Below are positions 9,124 to 21,112 of a stretch of DNA of 64,000 nt, one piece after another. How positions within the stretch are numbered: the first letter of the stretch is position 1; each line of letters opens with the position of its first letter. The DNA is from Hyphomonadaceae bacterium (GTDB lineage Bacteria > Pseudomonadota > Alphaproteobacteria > Caulobacterales > Aquidulcibacteraceae): NCBI GenBank assembly GCA_019636095.1, contig JAHBYF010000009.1:86106-150105 (forward strand). The letters are read 5' to 3'. Made by a program: the position numbers and the translations under genes. Under the pieces are notes generated by a model. The model saw nothing but the letters and a program-made list of their open reading frames with translations. It was not told where the DNA came from and did no database searches.

Positions 9124-9195
9124 GGCCGCCCAGGTGATTCGAACACCCGACCTTCGCATTACAATTGCGCTGCTCTACCGCTGAGCTAGGGCGGC
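9124..9195 (-). tRNA. tRNA-Thr (anticodon UGU)
   Basis: The minus strand folds into a full cloverleaf: acceptor GCCGCCC/GGGCGGC (7 perfect pairs), TA, D-stem GCTC/GAGC, anticodon stem GCGCA/TGCGA, loop ATTGTAA giving anticodon TGT, variable AGGTC, T-stem GGGTG/CACCT and loop TTCGAAT. CCA is not encoded. Two oddities: the first anticodon-stem pair is G-A, and the discriminator base would be C. A functional tRNA-Thr is likely, but a slightly degenerate copy cannot be excluded. Confidence 0.85.
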
Positions 9196-9399
9196 CCCTC
9201 AGAATGGAGCATGCATTGCGCCGCCTTCGCCCACAAGTATCGCGGTTCGCCACGCCCAAGCATGAAAGCTTCTCCCGAGATTTTTCGTGTTGAGCGCTGC
9301 GGGGTTTTCACGATCGGTGCGTAGACCTTAGTGGGCGATTGTCGCGATTGAACGCGTGCGCGACCGCGCACGCGTTACATTGAAACGGATGACGCCTCG

Positions 9400-10593
9400 A
9401 TGGTTAGATACGCCTCCTTAGCCGGCGCCTTCGCCGCCACGGCATTGTCGTTGCTTTTGGTTTGGCTCTTCACCCTTGGGCCCTATCGCTGTGTGCGCCT
9501 TGACAGGCGCGCTCTAAGCGAAGGCGCGCCTAATGCGCTCGCGGCAGGAAGTGGCGGATCAATCTCGACAGCCGAAAGCTGGTCCACGAGACGACGCGAG
9601 ATCTTAGACGCTCTACAGACCGAGGTGTATGGGCCGATGCCGTCCGCGGCTCAGGCGAGGATTGTGCGGCGACAACCAATTCCAGCTTCGGCTGCGGGCG
9701 GCATTGAAGGGGTCGAACAGATCGAGGTCGAAGTTGCAGGCCGCGCACGTTTCAATCTCGTCTTGGTGACGCCGCGGCGCGCAACGCCTGCGCCGGTCAT
9801 CATCATGCAGAATTTCTGCGGCAACCGGGCCGCGTTCCCGGACCGGCCGTCCGCTATTGAGGCGCCGCTCCGTTATTATCCATTCCCTTGCCGCCATGGC
9901 GTGTTCGACCCATTTCATCGCGCCGCGTTCGGTGAGTGGATGCTCGGGCCGCCATTTCGAACCCTTGCCGAGCGAGGCTACGCGGTCGCGATGTTCTATG
10001 GCGGCGATGTCGTGCCGGACTATCCGCCCGACGCAGGACCCGCGCTTGCCTCGTTAGGGGCCGAGGGCGCGATTGCTGCGTGGGCTTGGGTTCACGCTCG
10101 CGTCATCGACGTGCTGGAGACGGACGCGCGCTTAGACCAAGACCGCATCATTGCATGGGGACAATCGCGTTTCGGCAAAGTGGCGCTGCTTGCCGGCGCC
10201 ACCGACCCCAGGATCGACGCGGTCATAGCGTTTCAATCAGGCCGCGGCGGCGATGCGCTCACTTCGCATCGGGCTGGAGAAAGTGTGGCGGCGATAACGC
10301 GCGGCTACCCGCATTGGTTCTCGCCGCGCTTCAGCGCCTACGCCGGGTCTCCCCCGCCCGTGGATCAACACGAACTCTTAGCTCTGATCGCGCCGCGGGC
10401 GCTTCTGCTCGGACATGCAAGACGAGATCGTTGGGCCGACCCGGCCGGCGCCTATCAGGCCGCCGCCGGCGCGCGCCCTGTCTTCGACATGTTAGGCGCG
10501 CCTGGAGCGCGCTTTGCCCTCCGGGAGGGCGTTCATGGCATCACGGACGAAGATTGGCGGGTGACATTGGCTTTCTTGGAGCAGCGCTTATGA
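9400..10593 (+). CDS. CE15 glucuronoyl-esterase-like alpha/beta hydrolase
   Basis: 397 aa with an N-terminal membrane or signal helix (residues 8-28). The body matches carbohydrate esterase family 15 organisation: nucleophile elbow GQSRFGKVAL (Ser near 255), then AFQSGRGGDAL and a GYPHWFSPRF segment, with a plausible catalytic His in GVHGITDEDW near 378. CE15 enzymes cleave glucuronate esters linking lignin and xylan; bacterial members can have other esters as substrates. It looks unrelated to the metal genes around it and may be chromosomal background. The ATG at 9400 is used. Confidence 0.75.
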   Translation: MVRYASLAGAFAATALSLLLVWLFTLGPYRCVRLDRRALSEGAPNALAAGSGGSISTAESWSTRRREILDALQTEVYGPMPSAAQARIVRRQPIPASAAGGIEGVEQIEVEVAGRARFNLVLVTPRRATPAPVIIMQNFCGNRAAFPDRPSAIEAPLRYYPFPCRHGVFDPFHRAAFGEWMLGPPFRTLAERGYAVAMFYGGDVVPDYPPDAGPALASLGAEGAIAAWAWVHARVIDVLETDARLDQDRIIAWGQSRFGKVALLAGATDPRIDAVIAFQSGRGGDALTSHRAGESVAAITRGYPHWFSPRFSAYAGSPPPVDQHELLALIAPRALLLGHARRDRWADPAGAYQAAAGARPVFDMLGAPGARFALREGVHGITDEDWRVTLAFLEQRL

Positions 10594-10598
10594 ATGGA

Positions 10599-11054
10599 TC
10601 AGCGCCGCCGCTCGAGCATCTGTTTCATGGTCTCGATCTCCTGGCGCTGACTGGAGACGATGTCTGCGCACAACCGGCGAATTTCCGCGTCACTTATCGA
10701 TGCTTGCTGACACATCAGAATGGCGCCTGAATGGTGCGGTATCATGGACCGTAAAAATTCATCATCGCCAATGGCGGCTTGATCTCTTATCGCCCAGAAG
10801 GCGCCGAGCAAAACAAAAGCGCTGCCTGCCAGAATGAGCCGGTTTGTTCGCTTGCTGGGATACATAGATGACATCAGCACGATCTCGATCGCGACCATCG
10901 GCGCGGCCATCAACGCGGCCATGTAAGCCTGATTGAGGCTGGGATAGACGTTCGATAGCCGGTCAACCATCGCGTACATGAGGACGAACATGGCGACAAA
11001 GGAGAGCGCGGCCATGAGCGCCAAACGCGGATAAGGATTGTTGTGGGTGTCCAT
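10599..11054 (-). CDS. DUF305-family membrane protein
   Basis: About 151 aa. Three hydrophobic helices (LALMAALSFVAMFVLMYAMV, YMAALMAAPMVAIEIVLMSS and LILAGSAFVLLGAFWAI) precede a cytosolic or periplasmic helical segment with the DUF305 hallmark MIPHHSGAILMCQQ and a distal SQRQEIETMKQML. DUF305 proteins are frequent in copper-resistance islands and their His/Met residues are candidate metal ligands. Start 11054 is chosen because AGGA lies 9 nt upstream. It converges with the hydrolase gene, leaving only 5 nt between the two stops. Confidence 0.8.
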   Translation of the reverse strand: MDTHNNPYPRLALMAALSFVAMFVLMYAMVDRLSNVYPSLNQAYMAALMAAPMVAIEIVLMSSMYPSKRTNRLILAGSAFVLLGAFWAIRDQAAIGDDEFLRSMIPHHSGAILMCQQASISDAEIRRLCADIVSSQRQEIETMKQMLERRR

Positions 11055-11466
11055 GACGAACGGTTCCTGTGATGAGCATAGGTTAGTTGCGCGCACTGCA
11101 GCGCGGCGCCTGCGAAACCGAAGTACACGCTGAAACGTTCCAAATCGATTATCCCGCCGCGCGGCGTGATTTGCGCGCGTGATGCGTAGAGAGAGAATGA
11201 AAGCGACGCGCCCACCGACTTGCGCTCTGTCTTCGAGCTTTTAGACAGCGTCCGCGGAACGCGATGCTCTTCTCCCCGTTGTCAGTCATAGAGGGGAGAG
11301 CCCGAATGCGTGTTCAATATTTGTGTGCCGCCGCCGCTTTGTATTCCTAGTTCCAGGTTCGGTCGCCCAGCATGTGGAGTGGCGGGGACCCGGACGGAGC
11401 GATGCCCTCTCGCGGTTGCGCATCGATTAGCAAATGAAAGCGGGGGCACACTCAGGAGACCTGACA
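11055..11466. other. Intergenic stretch without a recognisable gene
   Basis: About 410 bp between the divergent DUF305 and Csp genes. I see no convincing coding sequence on either strand and no tRNA. It must hold the promoters of both genes. The last 15 bases before the Csp start contain an AGGAGA ribosome-binding site. Confidence 0.6.
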
Positions 11467-11877
11467 ATGCATGCCCAAGATATGATTTCCAGCCACCCGC
11501 AACTTCGCGGTTCGACCAACGATGCTCTCATCCGGTGCATCGAAGAGTGTTTCGATTGTGCGCAGGCGTGTACATCCTGCGCTGATGCATGCCTCGGCGA
11601 GGACATGGTGCTGCAATTGCGCCAGTGCATCCGTCTCAATCTCGACTGCGCCGATCTGTGCACCTCAACCGGCCACGTCGCTTCGCGTCGAACCGGATCG
11701 AACGAGGCTGTCATCGTAGCCGCCCTCGCCGCGTGCGAGCGGGCGTGCGCGGTCTGCGCTGAGGAATGCGAGCGTCACGCCGAAATGCACGAACATTGCC
11801 GCATATGCGCTCAATCGTGCCGTTCGTGCGAAGAGGCTTGCCGGGAAGCGACCACCTCAATTGGCAAGCGTCACTAA
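11467..11877 (+). CDS. Csp-type four-helix-bundle copper-storage protein
   Basis: 136 aa with 18 cysteines spaced along predicted helices (CxxxC pattern: RCIEECFDCAQAC, SCADAC, ACERACAVCAEEC, HCRICAQSC). This is the DUF326/Csp signature: Cys residues line the core of a four-helix bundle and bind many Cu(I) ions. No signal peptide is visible, so it resembles the cytosolic Csp3 type, storing copper inside the cell. Start 11467 is favoured by AGGAGA upstream; the frame also opens at 11434. It lies between the cop and cus modules. Confidence 0.9.
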   Translation: MHAQDMISSHPQLRGSTNDALIRCIEECFDCAQACTSCADACLGEDMVLQLRQCIRLNLDCADLCTSTGHVASRRTGSNEAVIVAALAACERACAVCAEECERHAEMHEHCRICAQSCRSCEEACREATTSIGKRH

Positions 11878-11909
11878 TATGTGGTGAGCGGCAATATGTG
11901 GTGAGCGGC
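11876..11909 (+). repeat. Perfect 17-bp tandem duplication
   Basis: AATATGTGGTGAGCGGC occurs twice head to tail (11876-11892 and 11893-11909). The first copy overlaps the Csp stop codon. Probably a slippage event; no function is evident. Confidence 0.85.
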
Positions 11910-12155
11910 GGCGTTACTGCCGCCGCCCACCACGAGGCGTCTTGGGAGATGACGAAAGCAACCGAAGCAATCGTGCGTTTGCTTATCGCCCTCCTGCACG
12001 AGCGCGGCGTTGCGCCGGAACGCGGGCCCAGTTCACGTGCGCCCTCAAGAGCGACTCGCGTCTCAGAAACGCGAAGACCCTGACGAGGAGCGCGTCGAGC
12101 GCGGCCCCCGCAGCGACTTTATCCGGACCGGAGCGTCGCTGCGGGGGCTGCGCAA

Positions 12156-12443
12156 TCAGTCGCATGCGCGCCCGCTGAGGGCGCGCGCCGCCTCATCGCA
12201 GCGCGCCCGCAGCGCAGCATCGTCGGGCGCGGCGCGAACGGCGTCGCGCAGTTCGCGGCAGTGCTGCGACAAGACGCTCTGGGTGCCGATCTGGCGGTGC
12301 CGATGGCGTCTTGCCTGACAGGCGTCGGAGGGCGCCGCGCTCACTTGCGTGCGCGACCTGAAGTCAGAATGGTTTGGTTTGTGATGCGCAAGAGCCGGCG
12401 TTGCGATGAGCGCCATAGCCGTCGCAATAACAAAAATACGCAT
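12156..12443 (-). CDS. Small basic secreted protein
   Basis: 95 aa with a clear signal peptide (FVIATAMALIATPALA) and a mature part beginning HHKPNHSDF, then an Arg/His/Gln-rich segment and two Cys in the C-terminal half (HCRELRDAV and RCDEAARAL). No family recognised. It is the most distal minus-strand gene of the cus operon, about 80 nt after the Cys-rich protein gene, so it may be co-transcribed. The signal peptide is the main evidence that it is real. Confidence 0.55.
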   Translation of the reverse strand: MRIFVIATAMALIATPALAHHKPNHSDFRSRTQVSAAPSDACQARRHRHRQIGTQSVLSQHCRELRDAVRAAPDDAALRARCDEAARALSGRACD

Positions 12444-12521
12444 GATAATCTGTCCTCTTGATTGCAGTGATTGAACGAGGCGCCAGACCGATGGCGTGGG
12501 CGCGCGCCTTGTGCCTGCAAC

Positions 12522-12824
12522 TCAACGGGGGACGGGAGGATCGCGCGATCGAAGGAGGCTGTTGAGCGGGGCTGCCATTGCAAGCGCAAAGCCCGAATGC
12601 AGTGCGATGCGTGGTACGCGTTCCGCTGTGCTGGGCGCTGCGGCCACGGCGCAGTTGGCGGCGCAACAGGGAGCGCATCCCGTCATGCTCCCGTCGCACC
12701 CGGCGCTCATTCCACATTCCATTGCGGCGCAAGATCGATCGAAATTGGCGCACGCCAACGCCGTCTGCGGCGACAGCGTCGCCAATAACGCGAGGCTCAG
12801 AATTAGGAGCGCAAACATTCGCAT
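12522..12824 (-). CDS. Small Cys-rich secreted protein of the cus operon
   Basis: About 100 aa. A signal peptide (FALLILSLALLATLSPQTALA) is followed by a compact cysteine cluster: CANFDRSCAAMECGMSAGC, then CAPCCAANC. Start 12824 has AGGGTGGA 9 nt upstream; a start at 12845 is also open. It lies 63 nt downstream of the CusF lipoprotein in the same direction. Ten cysteines in a small exported protein inside a Cu/Ag operon suggest periplasmic metal binding, but no known family is recognised. Similar small Cys/His proteins precede the TolC genes at 19185 and 23507. Confidence 0.6.
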   Translation of the reverse strand: MRMFALLILSLALLATLSPQTALACANFDRSCAAMECGMSAGCDGSMTGCAPCCAANCAVAAAPSTAERVPRIALHSGFALAMAAPLNSLLRSRDPPVPR

Positions 12825-12887
12825 CAGGGTTCGTCCACCCTTCACCCTTAATACGCAGCCGGCCCCTGCTTCCCGCGGGGATCCGCG

Positions 12888-13235
12888 CTATTCTTCGCGC
12901 ACTGCCGTCACAATTGTGCTCTCGGCGGCGCTCTTCAGTTCAAACTGGACGCGGTCGCCGACGGCGAGGTCTTGAAGGATGGAGGGATCTTCGGCGGTAA
13001 ACTGCATCTCCATCGCGGGCCAATTGATCGCAGCGATGGCGCCGTGATTGATCGAGATCGTGCCAGCCGAGGCGTTTATAGCCGTCACTGTTCCGGTTGC
13101 CGTGATCGGCGCATTCTGCGCGGCAGGCGCCGCCGGATCGGTCTGATCTGCCGCTGTGCTCTGCGCTCCGTTGCCGGAAGGCGGCGAGCAGGCTGCGCTC
13201 AATAGGGCGGCTGTCAGAACAAGATTTTTCAACAT
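12888..13235 (-). CDS. CusF-like copper-binding lipoprotein
   Basis: 115 aa. The signal peptide ends in a lipobox (LLSAAC), so the protein should be membrane-anchored, unlike soluble CusF. After an Ala/Pro linker the CusF fold is clear: GTVTAINASAGTISINHGAI, INWPAMEMQF and VGDRVQFEL, with the His, Trp and two Met ligands kept. It follows cusA by 5 nt. Its likely role is loading Cu(I)/Ag(I) onto the CusCBA pump from the membrane surface. Confidence 0.88.
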   Translation of the reverse strand: MLKNLVLTAALLSAACSPPSGNGAQSTAADQTDPAAPAAQNAPITATGTVTAINASAGTISINHGAIAAINWPAMEMQFTAEDPSILQDLAVGDRVQFELKSAAESTIVTAVREE

Positions 13236-13240
13236 GGCGA

Positions 13241-16416
<3,176 letters not shown>

Positions 16417-16420
<4 letters not shown>

Positions 16421-17886
16421 GGCTGCGCTCCGGCTTTGCTGATCGCGGTGACGATGTAGCGCGAGCCCTCCTGGCGAATGCGGAAGTTGACCTGGTCGCC
16501 GACCGCGATCCCGTGCGCGAGATGGGCGGTCTCAAGCGTGAACTGCATCGTCATCGCGGGCCAGTTAAGGTCGGCGATCGGCTCATGCGCGATCGTGACG
16601 GTCTCGCCGCCCAAGGCCGTGATGCGTCCGCTTGCTTCATAACCGGCGGGGGCCGCGCTCTGGCGAGCGCTCGACGCTTCGAGCCGATCGAGGGCCCCGG
16701 TCAGGCTTGCTTCTGAATCGATCAGGAATTGCCCGGACGCCACGACGCGCTGTCCCTCTTCGAGGCCGCTCGTCACCTCGATGCGATCGCCCGCGCGCCG
16801 GCCGAGTTCGACTTCGACGGGCATAAAACGCCCCTCCTCGCCTGCAAGGATGACGACGCTGCGCCGCCCCGTCTGGATTACGGCTTCCGCCGGAACGATG
16901 AGTGATGCGCGCGCTTGTGGTTCAGCGATTTCGACATCGGCGGTCATGCCTGGCCGCAAGCGCCCCTGCGGATTGGCGAGGGCAATGCGCACTTCGATCG
17001 TGCGCGTCGCTGGATCAGCCGACGGCAGCACGCTTTCGATGCGGCCCGCGAAGGTCTCGCCCGGAAACGCTGGCGTCCTTGCTACGGCGCGCTCACCTGG
17101 ACGTGCGACGCCAGCATCAGCCTGCGTCAAGGACGCGACGAGCCACACCGGCGACACCGCGTTGATTGTGGCCAAAGGCGCGCCTTGCATGATTGTCATG
17201 CCGGCGCGGATGTCGAGCTGGGTGATGGCGCCGGCGATGGGCGCAGTCACAGTCGTGACAGGGTAGGGCCTTCCCTCGCGTTCGACCCGCGCGATGAGCG
17301 AGGCCGGCATGCCAAGCATGGCGAGCCGGCGCCGCGCTGCGTCGGCCAGATCGCCGCCTGCACTACGCAGCGCGAGGTACTCGGCCTGCGCCGCCGTCCA
17401 TTCAGGCACGCGCATGTCGACGATAGGTGCGCCCGCGGCGACGACATCGCCTATGGCGCGACCGTAAGAACGCTCAACAAAGCCAGACGCCCGCGCCTGC
17501 ACGATTACGAGATTGCGTTCATTGAACCCGATAACGCCAGCCGCGGTCACGGTGCGCGCCAGTTCCCTGCGCTCAACTGTTGCAAGCCGCACACCGAGAT
17601 TTTGCGACACGCCGGGGTCGATGCGCACGCCAGCCTCGCCCGCGCCCTCGTCGGCGTAGCGAGGAATAAGATCCATGCCCATGGATGATTGGCCCGGACC
17701 CGGGTAGCGTTCGTCGGGGAGCATGGGGTCATACCAATAGAGGATGGCCCGCCCGTCCTCGGCCCCGGCGGGCGCGCGACTTGCGCCCAGCCAATAACCT
17801 GCCCCGCCAACGCCAACGACGGCGACCAGTGCGGCAGCGCCGATGAACGCAAAGCGCGGCAGCTTGGCCTTCGGGTCATCATTCAT
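16417..17886 (-). CDS. cusB: CusB-type adaptor with metal-binding N-terminus and fused CusF domain
   Basis: 489 aa. In order: an N-terminal membrane anchor ([21 protein letters not shown]), a heavy-metal-binding domain ([20 protein letters not shown], then GMDLIP), the HlyD-type lipoyl/barrel/beta-barrel adaptor core, and from about residue 412 a CusF domain ([37 protein letters not shown]). It links CusA to TolC. The fusion gives the adaptor its own Cu(I) chaperone, so this operon encodes two CusF domains. Both ends overlap neighbours by 4 nt. Confidence 0.94.
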
Positions 17887-19106
17887 GGAAGGCTCTCCCC
17901 GTATTGCAGTGTCAATTGCGCGCCGACCAGCGCGCGGCGCTCTTCAAGTTCGATGGCTTCGAGTTCCGCCTCGAGCCGCGCACGGCGCGCCTCGATCAAT
18001 TCAGCGGCGCTCGCGCGCCCGGCAGCGAAGGCGCCAGCGGCCGCTTCGGCGCGTTGGACCGCGAAGGGCAAACGCACGCTGCGCGCGCGCTCCAGATTGG
18101 CCGAAAGCGCATCGTATTCGGCGAGTTGCGTTTCCAGATTTGCACTATATTCGCGCTCAGCGGCATGCGTGTCGGCTTCAGCGCGCGCGACATCAGCGCG
18201 GCGCGCATCGACCAGCGGTCCCTGACGCCAGGGTTGGAAAAGCGGTAAACCGACGCGCACTTCAATCGAGGCCATGTCGCCAAAGCTCGGATCACGGCGC
18301 CCATAAGTGAGCCCCCAGGACCAGTCCGGACGCCGCTCGGCGCGGGCCATGGCAAGGCCTGCTTGTGCGGCGCCGATTTCGGCGCGGTAAGCGCCAAGCG
18401 CTGGATGGCGGCGCAACCGTTCGCGCATTTGTCCTGCGTCGACCGCAAATTCGGGCGCGGCCGCTGCCAATTCCTGATCAGCCGCCGCGCCGATCCACCG
18501 CCGCAATTCGCCGCGCGCGCGCACACGCGCCGCTGCAAGCTCGGCAAGCCGGTCAGCCAGGCGCGCAGCTTCGATCTCAGCGGCGATCGTCTCATCCACC
18601 GTGCCCGCCCCGGCGGCTAGGCGGCCGCGGGCCGCGCCTGCCGCCGCGACCGCTTCCTCCGCGAGCGCCTGCAGCGCCTCGGCGCGGCGTTCGACGTAAT
18701 GAAGACTGATCCAAGCCTGTGCGGCGCCTAAACGCGCTTCCAGTTCCGCCAGCGCCAAATCCGCGCCGGCGCGATCGGCTTCGGCTTCAGCCATAGACCG
18801 GCGAGCGCCCAAGCCGCTTGGCATTTCCTGCATGATGCCGATGCGCTGCATCGTCATCTCATCGCGGTCGAGGCGATAGCGATCCACGCCCGAGAGCGGG
18901 ACGTTTTCTAGCCCGAGCACAAGTTCGGGATCAGGCAACTGGCCGGCGGGGCCGATCGCGAGTTGGGCTGCACGCACGGAGGCGCGCCCGGCCTCGACGC
19001 GAGGACCATCACTGGCGCGCGCTAGCGCGTCATTGAAGCTGAGATCTTGCGCATGTGCGATCGGCGTCCAGCCGAGTGCGCAGCATGCGAGCCATGCAAC
19101 ACGCAT
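17883..19106 (-). CDS. TolC-family outer-membrane channel of the cus operon
   Basis: About 407 aa from the preferred start. A signal peptide (WLACCALGWTPIAHAQ) precedes two homologous coiled-coil halves rich in Ala/Glu/Arg (for example AEAEADRAGADLALAELEAR and RRARLEAELEAIELEERR), as in OEP/TolC trimers. It forms the outer-membrane duct for CusBA. Start 19106 has GGAG 7 nt upstream and places the signal peptide at the N-terminus; the frame is open to 19154. The stop overlaps the cusB start by 4 nt. Confidence 0.9.
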   Translation of the reverse strand: MRVAWLACCALGWTPIAHAQDLSFNDALARASDGPRVEAGRASVRAAQLAIGPAGQLPDPELVLGLENVPLSGVDRYRLDRDEMTMQRIGIMQEMPSGLGARRSMAEAEADRAGADLALAELEARLGAAQAWISLHYVERRAEALQALAEEAVAAAGAARGRLAAGAGTVDETIAAEIEAARLADRLAELAAARVRARGELRRWIGAAADQELAAAAPEFAVDAGQMRERLRRHPALGAYRAEIGAAQAGLAMARAERRPDWSWGLTYGRRDPSFGDMASIEVRVGLPLFQPWRQGPLVDARRADVARAEADTHAAEREYSANLETQLAEYDALSANLERARSVRLPFAVQRAEAAAGAFAAGRASAAELIEARRARLEAELEAIELEERRALVGAQLTLQYGESLP

Positions 19107-19184
19107 CAAATGACTCCGGAAAAACGTTCGAGCCAGGGCGCAGCCGCGCGCCAAAGCGCGCGCAATGCGCTCAATGTTCTGATG

Positions 19185-19559
19185 TCAGACGGTTCGCGGA
19201 GGGCGCCAAAACGCGTCAGGCGACCGCGAGCCGAACACCGGATCCAACTCAAGCACGAGCTTGGCCCCCAAGCCGGGCGCAATCGCCGGAAGCGGGCCCG
19301 CATCGGGCGCAAGAGCGGTCGCGGTCCGGCACGCTTGACCGACAAAGCAGCCGGTCATCTTGGCCGGGGCTTCATCGCCGGGCGTTGCTGGGGCGCGATC
19401 TGGACAGCAATTGTGCTGACCATCCAATGCGGAGGCGCCCATTTGGGCCGAACTCACCTGGGCCGACGCCATCGGGCAATCGGCAGCACTCACGGCGCTC
19501 GCCACGCCGCTGACGGCGAGCGCGATAACCATAAGCAGCGAGAGCCCGAGCTTGCCCAT
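19185..19559 (-). CDS. Small secreted Cys-containing protein heading the cus operon
   Basis: About 124 aa. A signal peptide (LGLSLLMVIALAVSGVASA) and a mature region with scattered Cys (ADCPMASAQ, QHNCCPDRA, GCFVGQACR) end in FGSRSPDAFWRPPR. A short exported protein with a Pro/Arg terminus before an RND operon recalls CzcI-like proteins, although similarity is only in layout. It lies 78 nt before tolC. The promoter at 19569-19597 directs transcription into it. Start 19559 is preferred; 19589 is also open but lies upstream of the predicted transcription start. Confidence 0.65.
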   Translation of the reverse strand: MGKLGLSLLMVIALAVSGVASAVSAADCPMASAQVSSAQMGASALDGQHNCCPDRAPATPGDEAPAKMTGCFVGQACRTATALAPDAGPLPAIAPGLGAKLVLELDPVFGSRSPDAFWRPPRTV

Positions 19560-19568
19560 TGCCCCATC

Positions 19569-19597
19569 ATATTCGACCTTGATCACCAATTGGTCAA
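19569..19597 (-). promoter_or_regulatory. Predicted promoter of the cus operon
   Basis: On the minus strand TTGACC and GAATAT are separated by 17 bp, a good sigma-70 pair. Two palindromes (CCAATTGG and TTGATCA) sit in or next to the spacer and could bind a regulator. Transcription would start around 19561-19563, only a few bases before the ATG at 19559, implying an almost leaderless message. Confidence 0.45.
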
Positions 19598-19929
19598 AGG
19601 CCCTCGCCTGCTATTACGCATCGGGTGGGCCTGCCCCCTCCGCCAAAAACTGCGGCGCGACGACACACCACCGGAGGCGGCTCGCACCGAATTGCCTCAT
19701 ACCCGCCGAGCTGCGGCAGCCCGCTCAAGCGCACAGCCAAAGCGACTCCTCCGATAGCGAGGAAGTATGCCTGGGACGTCCAGGGCTGCTCCGGCGGCGA
19801 CATCAGCCGCGCAGTCACCCTCTTTCGATCGGCAAGGCGGCGTGACTTATCCACGCCTTCATGTTCGCGAGCGCGCCTTGCAGGCGTGGCGACGACAATG
19901 AATGACACGACCGCCGACCCATCAGGGAA

Positions 19930-20254
19930 AGCCGAAGGGGGACACGTACAACTCGCGAGACTCGCTTTGCCACTGCCTGTACTTGCGGCCATGCAACGTC
20001 CGGGCGAACGCCAATAGCTGCGCCACGTCGCCGGCATCTGCGGCCTTCAGCGCCCGGACGTAAGCCTGACGCGTCTGACGCCGCCACGATGGAACCCCGC
20101 CTCCAGGTGAAGCGCTCTTGGTTAACTTCGAGGGCGAGCAGATCAGCGGCGAGGCGTGAATGCGGCCATTGCCGTTCGGAAACAGATGGATGGCGACGAG
20201 CTTGTGGTGAAAGCGCACGGCGATCTCGTCGGGCGGATGCCGGCAAATGTTCAT
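19930..20254 (-). pseudogene. Remnant of a Fic-domain 'mobile mystery protein B'
   Basis: The left-reading strand starts with NICRHPPDEIAVRFHHKLVAI and then LFPNGNGR, the Fic/Doc AMPylation motif HPFPNGNGR with Pro in place (the second position is Leu). Homology then jumps frame to LAADLLALEVNQERFTWRRGS and again to AYVRALKAADAGDVAQLLAFA. The N-terminal half of the gene is missing. Such proteins are often paired with a small HTH partner on mobile elements. Two frameshifts and a 5' truncation make it inactive. Confidence 0.75.
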
Positions 20255-20570
20255 GAATGACTAGAAAATGCGCTGCGAACGCTTGTCGACACCAAGTCCT
20301 ACAGGCATTTTTCCCTGCGCTAAACCTGTAAGCCAGATGCCATCGCGCTCGACGGCGTCAAGGCGCGCTTTGCTTTTCACCTTGACGCCGCCTGCGCGCG
20401 ATGGCGCTCTGTCGGGACGCAGGGCTTCGCTTTCGAACTCCAGCGGTGCGCCTCTGGCGCGGGCCGGACACTGGGCTACCCCGCTCATCGCTTCGCCTCA
20501 CAGGTTGAAAAAGGACAAGCACGTCGGCAGACGTCAATCCAAATGCGGCGGCGCTTTGTCCTGGAGAGCC
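20255..20570. other. Debris region between the Fic remnant and merR-like gene
   Basis: About 316 bp. One minus-strand frame (20261-20488) is open for 75 codons but shows no recognised domain, no good start site and an abrupt composition. I consider it degraded DNA at an old insertion or deletion boundary. Confidence 0.4.
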
Positions 20571-21047
20571 TCACCGCCCTGCCCGCTTCGCGCGCTCAGG
20601 TTTCTGCCGCGTTCTTGCGCGCGCGGAAGACGGCTCGTGCTCTTGTTCGCAAGCGCCGTGATCGCCCAACGCATCGATGACCCGGCAGTCGCTCGCGACA
20701 CCGCCAGCGCAGGATTTGACGATCCGCGTCAGCTCCCGCTGCAAGGCCCTCAGTTGGGCGATGCGGGTTTCCACTGCGGCCAGATGCGCACGCGCGATGC
20801 GATCGGCCTCGTCGCAGGGCCGATCTGGATCGTCTGAAAGATCAAGCAGCGAGCGAATGTCTTCGAGTTCAAATCCCAGCGCGCGCGCGTGTCGAATGAA
20901 CGACAGGCGGCGCACGTCACCCTCGGCATACAAGCGCCGCCCGCTCTCGGTCCGCTCCGGGGCAGGCAGCAACCCCTCCTGCTCGTAGAAGCGGATGGTC
21001 GGGACTTTCAGTCCGGTACGTTTGGCGACGGCGCCGATCGCAAGCAT
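20571..21047 (-). CDS. MerR-family metal-responsive regulator (copy A)
   Basis: About 158 aa. N-terminal MerR winged helix: IGAVAKRTGLKVPTIRFYEQEG, then GRRLYAEGDVRRLSFIRHAR, followed by the dimerisation helix. Candidate metal ligands are Cys in RPCDEADRI, in SCAGGVASDC and in HGACEQEHE, a pattern like CadR/PbrR/ZntR sensors of divalent metals. Start 21047 matches the family. It is read divergently from the ICMT-czc operon and should act at the 19-bp-spacer promoter at 21056-21086. It is a close paralogue of 40595-41011. Confidence 0.9.
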   Translation of the reverse strand: MLAIGAVAKRTGLKVPTIRFYEQEGLLPAPERTESGRRLYAEGDVRRLSFIRHARALGFELEDIRSLLDLSDDPDRPCDEADRIARAHLAAVETRIAQLRALQRELTRIVKSCAGGVASDCRVIDALGDHGACEQEHEPSSARARTRQKPERAKRAGR

Positions 21048-21055
21048 TTTGGGAC

Positions 21056-21086
21056 TTGATCCTCTAGTTACTAGAGAATGTAGACC
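21056..21086 (+). promoter_or_regulatory. MerR-type operator/promoter of the ICMT-czc operon
   Basis: TTGATC and TAGACC are separated by 19 bp, the overlong spacer diagnostic of MerR control. The dyad CTCTAGTTACTAGAG fills the spacer. The same design occurs at 40558-40588 (minus) and 60093-60123. Transcription should start near 21092 and enter the gene at 21113. Confidence 0.8.
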
Positions 21087-21112
21087 ATCGGCCGTCGAAG
21101 TTCGAGGTCCCC

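Noticed and set aside
11949..12083. Short plus-strand frame starting MTKATEAIVRLLIALLHERG
   Set aside because: GGGAG touches the ATG without spacing and the C-terminal half is random-looking; not enough to call a gene.
20261..20488. 75-codon minus-strand frame near the Fic remnant
   Set aside because: No domain, no ribosome site; treated as debris.
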